From: Xanthobacteraceae bacterium
Lineage (GTDB): Bacteria > Pseudomonadota > Alphaproteobacteria > Rhizobiales > Xanthobacteraceae
Assembly (NCBI GenBank): GCA_030037185.1
Contig: JASHRR010001339.1
Location: 1 to 6,463 of the forward strand
DNA: 6,463 nucleotides
Direction: 5' to 3'
Part shown: positions 1-5,978 of the stretch, one piece after another
Layout: every line of letters starts with the position of its first letter
How positions within the stretch are numbered: the first letter of the stretch is position 1
Made by a program: the position numbers and the translations under genes
Notes under the pieces: model-generated
Told to the model about the DNA's origin: nothing
The model's database searches: none
Seen by the model: the letters and a program-made list of their open reading frames with translations, nothing else

Positions 1-1047
1 GTCGGCGATACCGTCTATTTCGGCCCCGAGGCCGAGTTCTTCGTGTTCGACGACGTGCGCTACAGCGCCCAGCCCTATAACACCGGCTTCAGACTCGATC
101 AGGTGGAATTCCCCTCAAACTCGGACACCGAATACGAGGGCGGCAATCTCGGCCACCATATCCGCGCCAAGATGGGCTATTTCCCGGTTCCGCCGCAGGA
201 CACCTTTCAGGACATGCGTTCGGAAATGCTTACCGCCATGGCCAAGATGGGTGTCAAGGTGGAGAAGCATCATCACGAGGTGGCTTCCGCCCAGCACGAA
301 CTCGGCATGAAGTTCTCTCCGATGGTGACGATGGCGGACCAGCTGCAGATCTACAAATACTGCATCACCCAGGTCGCTCACATTTACGGCAAGAGCGCCT
401 GCTTCATGCCGAAGCCGGTGTACGGCGATAACGGCTCCGGCATGCACTGTCACCAGTCGATCTGGAAGGACGGCCAGCCGGTGTTCGCCGGCAACAAATA
501 TGCCGACTTGTCGGAAACCTGCCTTTCCTACATCGCCGGCGTGATCAGGCACGCCAAGGCGATCAACGCCTTCACCAACCCGACGACGAATTCCTACAAG
601 CGGCTGGTTCCCGGCTTCGAAGCGCCGGTACTGCTCGCCTATTCGGCCCGCAACCGCTCGGCCGCATGCCGGATTCCGTGGACGACTTCGCCCAAGGCCA
701 AGCGCGTCGAGGTGCGTTTCCCCGACCCGCTTGCGAACCCCTATCTCGGCTTTGCCGCCATGCTGATGGCCGGCCTCGACGGCATCAACAACAAGCTCGA
801 TCCGGGCCCCGCCGTCGATAAGGACCTCTACGATCTGCCGCCGGCGGAACTCAAACAGATCCCGACCGTCTGCGGCTCGTTGCGCGAGGCGCTTGGCTGC
901 CTCGATGCCGACCGCGCCTTCCTCAAGGCAGGCGGCGTTTTCGACGACGATTTCATCGACAGCTACATCGACCTCAAGATGTCGGAAGTGATTCGCTTCG
1001 AGCACACCCCGCATCCGGTCGAGTTCGAGATGTATTACTCGGCGTGA
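1..1047 (+). CDS. glnA: Glutamine synthetase type I, 5' truncated by window edge
   Basis: Catalyses ATP-dependent formation of glutamine from glutamate and ammonia; a cytoplasmic dodecamer. The frame is open from base 1, so the start lies outside. 348 residues are present of the usual ~469, so about 120 N-terminal residues (the beta-grasp domain) are missing. Visible family motifs in order: [10 protein letters not shown] with metal-binding glutamates (bases 25-54), [20 protein letters not shown] with the active-site histidine, [18 protein letters not shown] containing the flap glutamate, [10 protein letters not shown], and [22 protein letters not shown] near the C-terminus carries the tyrosine (codon 829-831) that GlnE adenylylates in the GSI-beta class, so post-translational control by the GlnB/GlnE cascade is expected. 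All key residues I can check are intact. A strong terminator follows, which separates it from the rest of the window. Confidence 0.97.
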   Translation, partial: VGDTVYFGPEAEFFVFDDVRYSAQPYNTGFRLDQVEFPSNSDTEYEGGNLGHHIRAKMGYFPVPPQDTFQDMRSEMLTAMAKMGVKVEKHHHEVASAQHELGMKFSPMVTMADQLQIYKYCITQVAHIYGKSACFMPKPVYGDNGSGMHCHQSIWKDGQPVFAGNKYADLSETCLSYIAGVIRHAKAINAFTNPTTNSYKRLVPGFEAPVLLAYSARNRSAACRIPWTTSPKAKRVEVRFPDPLANPYLGFAAMLMAGLDGINNKLDPGPAVDKDLYDLPPAELKQIPTVCGSLREALGCLDADRAFLKAGGVFDDDFIDSYIDLKMSEVIRFEHTPHPVEFEMYYSA

Positions 1048-1053
1048 TGCTGA

Positions 1054-1078
1054 TCCCGGAAGGCGCTGCTTCCCGGGA
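1054..1078 (+). repeat. Hairpin just after glnA stop
   Basis: TCCCGGAAG (1054-1062) pairs with CTTCCCGGGA (1069-1078) around a 6-base loop, with one bulged base. There is no T run directly after it, so it is not a complete intrinsic terminator. It may protect the 3' end of the glnA transcript or assist the terminator 40 bases downstream (inference). Confidence 0.5.
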
Positions 1079-1117
1079 GGTTGCGCTTCCCAAGATCGGC
1101 TCAATCGAGCCAAACTC

Positions 1118-1145
1118 AAGGCGCTCCAGTGGGGCGCTTTTTTTT
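1118..1145 (+). terminator. Intrinsic terminator of glnA
   Basis: Stem GCGCTCC (1121-1127) pairs with GGGGCGC (1131-1137), including one G-T pair, around the loop AGT. It is followed at once by eight T residues (1138-1145), and the AAG before the stem can extend pairing into the T run. This is a textbook rho-independent structure 70 bases after the glnA stop. Confidence 0.9.
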
Positions 1146-1430
1146 CTGTCCTAGCCGGTCCTAGCCGCCTCTCGGCCGCGCCCCCCAACACCGACATCCC
1201 GCACTGTCACACACTCAGCGACAGGTCGGGCCGCCGCCGGTTAACCCGGTTGACAATCGCCAGGTGTCTTGCTTGCGATGGCGGCAGCGCGCGCGACCTA
1301 GCGTGGCCAGCGCATGAGACCCCACCATGCCACGCTGTTAGCCTCAAACGCAGCTTTCGGCCGGCCAACGGCGCGCGCGACAACCAAGCAGCTCAGACCG
1401 GCCGATGTGGGCGGGCATGCCGTCAGGCCA
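1146..1430. other. Intergenic stretch between convergent glnA and small exported gene
   Basis: I see no gene here. It contains a perfect tandem pair of the 10-mer GTCCTAGCCG (1148-1157 and 1158-1167) and an 8-bp inverted repeat at 1300-1336. A TTGACA at 1250-1255 has no matching -10 box at 16-18 bases and I do not call it a promoter. Confidence 0.6.
1300..1336. repeat. Inverted repeat AGCGTGGC / GCCACGCT
   Basis: Perfect 8-bp arms AGCGTGGC (1300-1307) and GCCACGCT (1329-1336) enclose 21 bases. There is no T run on either strand, so it is not an intrinsic terminator. It lies between two convergent transcription units and may form an mRNA 3' structure or be chance. Confidence 0.4.
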
Positions 1431-1652
1431 TTAACGCCGGTGCGGACCTCCCCGATAATTCCAAGGTATCGAATCATACGTGTGGTAGTAACCGTAAAGT
1501 GGTCGAGGCGCGTAGGCGTAACCGGGCGGGTAACCGTAAGCCGGATAGCAGCCGCGATAGCAGCCCCAATTCTGCGCTGCAGCCAGTCCGGCGGATAAAA
1601 CGACGACGAGGATGGCAAGTGCCGAGGCGCCGGTGAGGATTTTCGAATCCAT
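1431..1652 (-). CDS. Small exported tyrosine/glycine-rich protein (73 aa)
   Basis: Function unknown. I chose the ATG at 1652 because it puts a good Sec signal peptide at the very N-terminus: MDSK, then a hydrophobic stretch (about residues 5-23), then a small-residue site with predicted cleavage after Ala26 (AAA-QN). An in-frame ATG at 1694 would add 14 residues, including charged ones, ahead of the signal and is less likely. The mature part is about 47 residues with 11 tyrosines, many Gly and Pro (GYPPGYAYAPRPLYGYY), and two cysteines in CYRGC at 31 and 35. Small periplasmic or surface proteins of this style are common in Rhizobiales and are usually annotated hypothetical. No clear Shine-Dalgarno sequence precedes the start, so the call rests on the signal peptide and composition. 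It stands alone, convergent to glnA. Confidence 0.7.
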   Translation of the reverse strand: MDSKILTGASALAILVVVLSAGLAAAQNWGCYRGCYPAYGYPPGYAYAPRPLYGYYHTYDSIPWNYRGGPHRR

Positions 1653-1698
1653 GATCGACCCATGTTCTTGGCGAGCAGTGATTTGCCCAATCATCAGT

Positions 1699-1724
1699 AA
1701 AGTCTGTCGGTCAAGGTTTGTTCC
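1699..1724 (-). promoter_or_regulatory. Possible EcfG-type (general stress sigma) promoter
   Basis: On the minus strand, GGAAC (1724-1720) is followed after 17 bases by CTTT (1702-1699). The alphaproteobacterial EcfG consensus, from general knowledge, is GGAAC-N16/17-cGTT, so the -35 element is perfect and the -10 element has one mismatch. It lies about 50 bases upstream of the small exported gene start and in the correct orientation. Short motifs like this arise by chance, so this is tentative. Confidence 0.3.
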
Positions 1725-1855
1725 TCGGCCTCCTTGCCTCCGGCTGTTGGGAGCAAATGTTTTCTTTGTAGTGTGAGCCGCGCCACACGATGGCGTTCGC
1801 CAGCTGCGGTGCCGCGAACGCAAGCGTTTCTCCGTCTTGTACTTTGCGGCGCAGC

Positions 1856-2249
1856 TTAAGAAGTTCGAAAACACCTTGCCGCGGGGGTGACGTAGCAAAG
1901 TACGCGTCGCTGCGAGTGGATGAAGATAATGCCGCGTCCGGTCGGATTGCCGGCATCGAATTTCCTATTTTTGCCTCGGCACCGGGATACGGCTCCCCGG
2001 CGCAATGGTGGTGACGGCGCGATGGCCGGTGATGACGGCGACGTAGTGGTCACCCTCGACCTCGAAGTCATCAGCCTCGTAGGCGTCGGCTTCGCCGCAG
2101 CACGACACCCGCGGATGGTCTGGCTGTTTGAGGTTTTCGAACCATTCTTTGATCCGAGGATCCTGCCACTGGTTGCCGCCGCACGCTAAGGCATTCGCGG
2201 TGAGAATGGCGGGTCCCGATTGATTACAGGTATTGTGCCATTCCGCCGC
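1856..2249 (-). pseudogene. Decayed gene for a small exported protein (SCCGEADAY motif), frameshifted
   Basis: Two minus-strand frames read as parts of one protein. The first frame is open from 2249 and includes TANALACGGNQWQDP, KEWFENLKQPD, SCCGEADAY (2105-2079) and GSRIPVPRQK, then hits TAG at 1967-1965. One base over, the next frame continues KFDAGNPTGRGIIFI and VLCYVTP, ending at TAA 1858-1856. The join falls at an A5 run (minus strand GGCAAAAATAGG, plus 1963-1975); removing one base there would restore the reading frame. No ATG, GTG or TTG lies in the first frame after the TAG at 2252-2250, so the start and most of the signal peptide are missing. I recall a family of small exported rhizobial proteins with this cysteine-pair motif and a C-terminal GNPTGHGI segment; function unknown. 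A sequencing error could explain the frameshift but not the missing start. Confidence 0.7.
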
Positions 2250-2270
2250 CTACTTTCAGGCATTGGCATT
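2227..2270. repeat. Two imperfect direct repeats, 30-bp period, IS-end-like
   Basis: CAGGTATTGTGCCATT (2227-2242) recurs as CAGGCATTGGCATT (2257-2270), the second copy missing two bases. Multiple short direct repeats with GGCACAAT-like cores are typical of IS21-family ends. I know this pattern in general terms and cannot match a named element. It sits exactly where the pseudogene loses its 5' end, which would fit a relic of insertion and deletion. No transposase remnant is visible. Confidence 0.3.
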
Positions 2271-3005
2271 ACCATATCGCCTGGGCTGATCTCATGATCA
2301 ATATTCGTTGCCTTGCGGGAAATGCGGGTGAGCCGCACGCCGGTGCTCGCTGTGGTCCGCGAGGCACGCAGCCAGCGCGGTGATGGTTTTCCGGGGCTCC
2401 TTCAAGCGATGTGATTCGGCTTCAGCGCTTCAACCTCCCGGAGCTGCGCCTTTAGTCCGTGCTGCGTTGGTGAGCATCGTTGTCTTGGATCACCCCGTTC
2501 ACCACCATGACGATGTTTCGGGGCCGCTCGCTCTCCATTCGACCGCACTTTGACTCGAGACGTGCGGCTGTCGCCGAGCTGCCAGACTGATATGAGCCGC
2601 GGTTCGTTCAACGTCTCCCGCATTTCACCACGCAGAGCCCTTCTCGACATCCCCAGGATAGACGATCCCTGGTCGCGAGGCCCTTTTTGCTGGAGAGCGA
2701 ACCCTCCGCAGTCGCTGTTGGGGCTGCCAAATACGCCGGTCGCGAAGACAGCCATGGCGGCTGAAAGAACTTCGAACGCTCTTCCGGCGCTGGGCGAAGC
2801 GCCGACGCCCGCTTTGGCACCGAGGCTGGCGGTCCGCCGCTGCTTTCACGGTGAGTTTGGGAGGATAACCGGATGTGGCGTCGATGCGCCCGGCAAACAC
2901 CCATTGCGGAACTCGGTGCGGCACCCCGACCGAAAACGACTGGCGGCGGCCCGCCGCCGCGCCGCCCCCCGTGCAAATGTCTGTTGGTTTCTAGGAAACG
3001 TCCCC
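2253..3005. other. About 750 bases without a supportable gene
   Basis: All open frames here (for example minus 2402-2755, plus 2550-3035, minus 2608-3057) translate to arginine-, serine- and proline-rich low-complexity protein with no domain, motif or plausible ribosome site, as expected for shadow frames in GC-rich non-coding DNA. I found no tRNA, CRISPR array or long repeat. The stretch is probably decayed sequence between the pseudogene and the regulator gene. Confidence 0.6.
2942..2958 (-). terminator. GC hairpin downstream of the NrtR-like gene, weak terminator candidate
   Basis: Plus-strand GGCGGCG (2942-2948), loop GCC, then CGCCGCC (2952-2958). On the minus strand this hairpin comes about 50 bases after the regulator's stop codon and is followed by AGTCGTTTTC, a short interrupted T run. 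The stem is very stable but the T tract is poor, so termination here is only possible. Confidence 0.35.
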
Positions 3006-3758
3006 TCAAAACTTTGTCTTCTCGAACGTCACTAGCTTCTTGTGCTTCAGCCTCCACACCTGCGGACGGCGACCAGCGTGACCGCGCATTACCGTCCTTG
3101 CCATGGTCTCCTTGGCCGCATCCGACTCTGGGTCAATGGCCTCGATGATATCTAGTTCCGTGACCCGGCGACCGAAGTTCGTCTGATCAAAAGGTCTGCC
3201 AAGCACCGCCTCATACATCAACTGCAGCTCCTTGAAGGTGAAATACTTCGGCATCAGCAATGCCGGCAGCGACGAGTAGCTCGCCTTGCCCTGAACCCGC
3301 TCGACACCCCGCCTGATAATCTCATTGTGGTTGAAGGCGAGCCTTGGAAGGTCTTCCACCGCTATGAATTGCACCCGTTCTGGCGGCGCATCGCGGAAGT
3401 GATCGAACGGCACCACCGCAAAGTAGGCAATCACAGTGGTGGCACCGCGCGGATCAACATTGCTCGTAAACCACGTATAGAGCTGCTCAAGATGCGGCGC
3501 CTTGACGCCGAGCTTGTCCTTGAGCACCCGGCGGGCAGCATCGAGATCCGTATTGTCGATGGCGCCTGAATCATCCGGCTCGATCCGCATGACGGTGCCC
3601 GGCAAAGCCAGTCTGCCCTTGAACGGTTCTCGATCACGCCTGATGAGCGCGATCTCGAGTCGCGGCCGTTCGCCTGGCCGGTCCCAGAAATCCCGAACTG
3701 TAAACAGCAGGACATCGACCGCTGTTTGCGGCCGGGCAAAATCATAGGTGGCAGGCAT
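3006..3758 (-). CDS. NrtR-like transcriptional regulator (inactive Nudix sensor plus winged helix)
   Basis: A 250-residue regulator. Residues 1-155 form a Nudix-fold domain (strand TAVDVLLFTV, then RLEIALIRR, LALPGTV, DPRGATTVIAYFAVVP). Residues ~160-240 form the winged helix typical of NrtR (LLMPKYFTFKELQLMYEAVLG, NFGRRV, GRRPQVWRL). In the Nudix box the consensus REUXEEXGU reads RVLKDKLGV (77-85): all three metal-binding glutamates are gone, so hydrolysis is not expected and the domain should only sense ligand. Known NrtR proteins bind ADP-ribose and repress NAD-metabolism genes; transferring that ligand here is inference. I chose the ATG at 3758 because it begins right before the first Nudix strand. 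An in-frame GTG at 3812 would add 18 residues with no family counterpart. It is divergent from the J-domain/VWA/PurA-like operon and is its likely regulator through the paired operators at 3856-3922. Confidence 0.88.
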   Translation of the reverse strand: MPATYDFARPQTAVDVLLFTVRDFWDRPGERPRLEIALIRRDREPFKGRLALPGTVMRIEPDDSGAIDNTDLDAARRVLKDKLGVKAPHLEQLYTWFTSNVDPRGATTVIAYFAVVPFDHFRDAPPERVQFIAVEDLPRLAFNHNEIIRRGVERVQGKASYSSLPALLMPKYFTFKELQLMYEAVLGRPFDQTNFGRRVTELDIIEAIDPESDAAKETMARTVMRGHAGRRPQVWRLKHKKLVTFEKTKF

Positions 3759-3855
3759 CGATCTCTGTTTCCAACCTGGAATTCCCTCGTTAACGACGAC
3801 AAAGCTGACCACAAGCTGTTGTTGATGCGCAATTATTTGCCGTGCGCTGGATTAT

Positions 3856-3874
3856 TTTTGTAAATGATACAAAA
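3856..3874. promoter_or_regulatory. Operator 1: TTTTGTA-N5-TACAAAA
   Basis: Perfect 7-bp arms TTTTGTA (3856-3862) and TACAAAA (3868-3874) around AATGA. It lies just upstream of the -35 box of the operon promoter and about 98 bases upstream of the regulator's start, so it could serve both directions. It shares the core TTGTA-N5-TACAA with operator 2. The likely ligand is the divergent winged-helix regulator (inference). Confidence 0.75.
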
Positions 3875-3879
3875 TTGCC

Positions 3880-3907
3880 TTGACATCGTCCACCATGTGG
3901 TTAAAAT
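3880..3907 (+). promoter_or_regulatory. Sigma-70 promoter of the J-domain/VWA/PurA-like operon
   Basis: TTGACA (3880-3885) is a perfect -35 box. After a 16-base spacer comes TAAAAT (3902-3907), a -10 box one base from consensus. The expected start site is near 3914, giving a leader of about 33 bases. Such a strong promoter flanked by inverted repeats is the usual layout of a repressed operon. Confidence 0.75.
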
Positions 3908-3922
3908 TTGTAGAAATTACAA
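3908..3922. promoter_or_regulatory. Operator 2: TTGTA-N5-TACAA
   Basis: Perfect 5-bp arms TTGTA (3908-3912) and TACAA (3918-3922) around GAAAT. It begins right after the -10 box and covers the expected transcription start, a position where a bound repressor would block RNA polymerase. Its centre is 50 bp from that of operator 1. Confidence 0.75.
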
Positions 3923-3946
3923 TAATAGCGAGAGGACAAATTTCAG

Positions 3947-4987
3947 ATGCTGCTCCTCGAGACCCTCACGGCTTCGCAGATCCTGGCAATCGCACCAACT
4001 GAGCCGGAGCGTCTGTTCAGCGGTGACCCAGCCGCACTCCGGCATGAATTCGCCGTTCTCACGAAACGCTGGCATCCCGATCGCAATGGCACCAGCGAAG
4101 CCGCAATGGTGCTGCAGCGAGTGGTCGTCCTTCATGCCGCGGCGAAGCGCAAGCTCGCCGCCGGCGAATGGTCCGAGCCTGGCGTCATCCGCATCGACAC
4201 CATCGGTGGCAAATCCTTCCTCCTGAAGGTTAAGCGGCGCCACCAATTAGAACTCGGCGAGATGGCCATCGCGGTCAATCGCGTCGCCTTCCTGATCGAA
4301 AAGGAACACGCCATCCTGTTCGATAGGGGAGTGCGCCGAATCGAGGAAATCCGCTGTCCCGATGCCAAGATCTGCAGCGACCTCGCGAGATTCATGCCGG
4401 ATGTACAGGGCACCTATGAGACGGCGAAGCACCACATCGCGATCATTGCCAAGGCCGAAGAGGTCGTCCTGCTGAAGGATCTCGTGGCCCGTGTCGGCGG
4501 GCAACTTGCGCCAAAACACACTGCCTGGGTCGTGTCATCCCTGCTCAACCTCGCCTGTTTCTTCGAGGTCACCGGTCTCACCCACAACGCCATTTCACCC
4601 GAAACGGTGTTCGTCGCTGCCAAGCAGCACGCCGCTTATCTGCTCGGCGGGTGGTGGTATGCGGCGCCCACCAGAGGCCGCATCGAGCTTCTACCAGAGG
4701 CGACTTACACCATCTTGCCGCGGTCGATGGAAACCAGCAAGCGCGCCGAGATTCGGCTCGACCTTGAATCGATTCGCGCGGTCGGACGAACAATTCTCGG
4801 CGATTGGACAGGCCTCGGCCTGGCTCGCCGCGAGGACCTGCCGAAACCGATGGCGAACTTTCTCCGACTGCCGAGTTCAGGTTCGGCGATTGAGGATTAC
4901 CGGGCTTGGGGACAAGCCCTCACAGACAGCTTCGGACGTCGTCGCTTCATGGAGCTGCCGATCTCTTCCAGCGACGTCTACCCATAG
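3947..4987 (+). CDS. J-domain protein with C-terminal pseudokinase-like domain (346 aa)
   Basis: First gene of the operon. AGAGGA at 3931-3936 precedes the ATG by 10 bases. The N-terminus is a short J domain: TASQILAIAP matches the usual opening helix and RWHPDRN (41-47) holds the HPD triad (codons 4073-4081) that stimulates DnaK ATPase. The glycine/phenylalanine and zinc regions of true DnaJ are absent. Residues ~80-330 read by eye as a protein kinase fold: beta-rich segment (80-130), RFMPDV (149-153), hinge-like EEVVLLKDLV (171-180), long helix (190-210), catalytic-loop position HNAISPET (213-220), then YLLGGWW where DFG belongs, and LDLESIRAVGRTILG like the large-lobe helix. The HxD aspartate is Ala, the following Lys is Ser, the Asn is Thr and DFG is lost, so a pseudokinase is predicted. 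J domain and protein-coding status are firm; the kinase-fold reading is inference. Confidence 0.85.
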   Translation: MLLLETLTASQILAIAPTEPERLFSGDPAALRHEFAVLTKRWHPDRNGTSEAAMVLQRVVVLHAAAKRKLAAGEWSEPGVIRIDTIGGKSFLLKVKRRHQLELGEMAIAVNRVAFLIEKEHAILFDRGVRRIEEIRCPDAKICSDLARFMPDVQGTYETAKHHIAIIAKAEEVVLLKDLVARVGGQLAPKHTAWVVSSLLNLACFFEVTGLTHNAISPETVFVAAKQHAAYLLGGWWYAAPTRGRIELLPEATYTILPRSMETSKRAEIRLDLESIRAVGRTILGDWTGLGLARREDLPKPMANFLRLPSSGSAIEDYRAWGQALTDSFGRRRFMELPISSSDVYP

Positions 4988-4992
4988 GGAGG
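4986..4992 (+). promoter_or_regulatory. Strong ribosome binding site of the VWA gene, overlapping the previous stop
   Basis: AGGGAGG (4986-4992) ends 5 bases before the ATG at 4998 and shares its first two bases with the TAG stop (4985-4987) of the J-domain gene. It fixes the VWA start at 4998 rather than far upstream in the same open frame, and suggests translational coupling. Confidence 0.85.
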
Positions 4993-4997
4993 TAATC

Positions 4998-5909
4998 ATG
5001 GGCTATCACAGATATGATCCCGACACCTGGTCCACCTATGCGCGGGAAACGGCAACAAAGACCCACCGCGACTATGGTCGCACGTCGATTCTGCCCGCCT
5101 TTGACCCGACTGTATTTGCCATGAGGGAGAGCCGGAAGTCAGAACTCAACCCGAACCCGACGCCGTTTATCGCGGCGCTCGATGTGACCGGCTCAATGGG
5201 ACGCGTCGCCGAGGCGATGAGAAAAGGCCTCGGCACATTGTTCGAGCGGATCATCACACGCGCCGTGATTCCTGACCCTCATGTGCTGGCCATCGCAATC
5301 GGGGATTTCGAAGTCGATTGCGCTCCGATTCAAGCGACCCAATTCGAAAGCGAGCCAGTCACGATAGGCAAGCAGATCGAGGACCTTTGGCTCGAAGGCG
5401 GCGGCGGCGGCAACGACTTTGAGGGTTACCTCGGCCCTCTCTACTTCGCCGCCATGCGCACGGATTGCGATGCCATCCGTGACGGCCGCAAGGGCTTTCT
5501 TTTCACGGCGGGCGATGAGGAGCCGCAGATGGTCCTGCGCAAGTCCTCGGTAAAGCGCTTCTTCCGGGACGACATCCAGAGGGATCTGACCGCCGAGGAG
5601 ATGATATCGCTGGTTTCTCGCGGGTGGGAGTACTTTCACCTGATGGTTACTGAAGGCTCCTACATGCGGACCCATCATCACCGCGTCACCCGGGCATGGA
5701 CGGACCTGATCGGACAACGGGCCCTGCTGCTGACCGACCATACCCGCATGGCCGAAGTCATCATTTCGGCCGCCGAGGTCGCGTCGGGCCGCGATCGTGA
5801 CACCGTCGCGAAGTCGTGGTCCGGCTCGACCAGCCTCGTCGTCAGGAACGCTATCAATGGCTTGACGATCAGCAACCGCCGGACCGGGAAGGGACCCCGC
5901 ACCATCTAA
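4998..5909 (+). CDS. VWA-domain protein with DxTGS MIDAS (303 aa)
   Basis: A soluble protein with no signal peptide or membrane segment, so cytoplasmic. The open frame extends 169 codons upstream inside the J-domain gene, but that part is a shadow; the strong ribosome site sets the start at 4998, 10 bases after the J-domain stop. The VWA domain spans about residues 55-255: strand TPFIAALDVTGSMG with D62, T64 and S66 as the first MIDAS motif (variant of DxSxS, base 5181 onward), helix AEAMRKGLGTLFERI, strand VLAIAIGDFE, a glycine-rich GGGGGND (134-140) at the second metal-loop position, and strand GFLFTAGDEEP with D173 as the third. This is a metal-dependent protein-binding fold. VWA proteins beside chaperone-like or kinase-like partners often form multi-protein complexes; the partner here is probably the J-domain protein (inference). 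The exact role is unknown. Confidence 0.88.
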   Translation: MGYHRYDPDTWSTYARETATKTHRDYGRTSILPAFDPTVFAMRESRKSELNPNPTPFIAALDVTGSMGRVAEAMRKGLGTLFERIITRAVIPDPHVLAIAIGDFEVDCAPIQATQFESEPVTIGKQIEDLWLEGGGGGNDFEGYLGPLYFAAMRTDCDAIRDGRKGFLFTAGDEEPQMVLRKSSVKRFFRDDIQRDLTAEEMISLVSRGWEYFHLMVTEGSYMRTHHHRVTRAWTDLIGQRALLLTDHTRMAEVIISAAEVASGRDRDTVAKSWSGSTSLVVRNAINGLTISNRRTGKGPRTI

Positions 5910-5978
5910 TCTCGCTCAGCCCAGTCGGCCGCCCGAATAGGCAGCCGGTGCGACAGCAAACTTGCAGCAGGCGGCATC

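Noticed and set aside
115..1197. Long minus-strand open frame (360 codons) across glnA
   Set aside because: It is the antisense shadow of a clearly conserved glnA in a GC-rich genome, with Arg/His-rich low-complexity translation and no domain.
1250..1255. TTGACA as a promoter -35 box
   Set aside because: No -10-like sequence occurs at 16-18 bases and no gene on that strand follows within reach.
2550..3057. Overlapping open frames on both strands (plus 2550-3035, minus 2608-3057)
   Set aside because: They are biased low-complexity translations without motifs, signal peptides or ribosome sites; they look like chance frames.
3829..3840. Short palindrome GCAA-TTAT-TTGC as a third operator
   Set aside because: The arms are only four bases and do not match the TTGTA/TACAA core of the two operators.
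4491..4997. N-terminal extension of the VWA open frame into the J-domain gene
   Set aside because: The translation is serine/arginine-rich, overlaps a well-supported gene in another frame, and a strong ribosome site places the start at 4998.
5193..5741. Minus-strand open frame (182 codons) inside the VWA gene
   Set aside because: It is a shadow of the VWA coding sequence with no recognisable domain.
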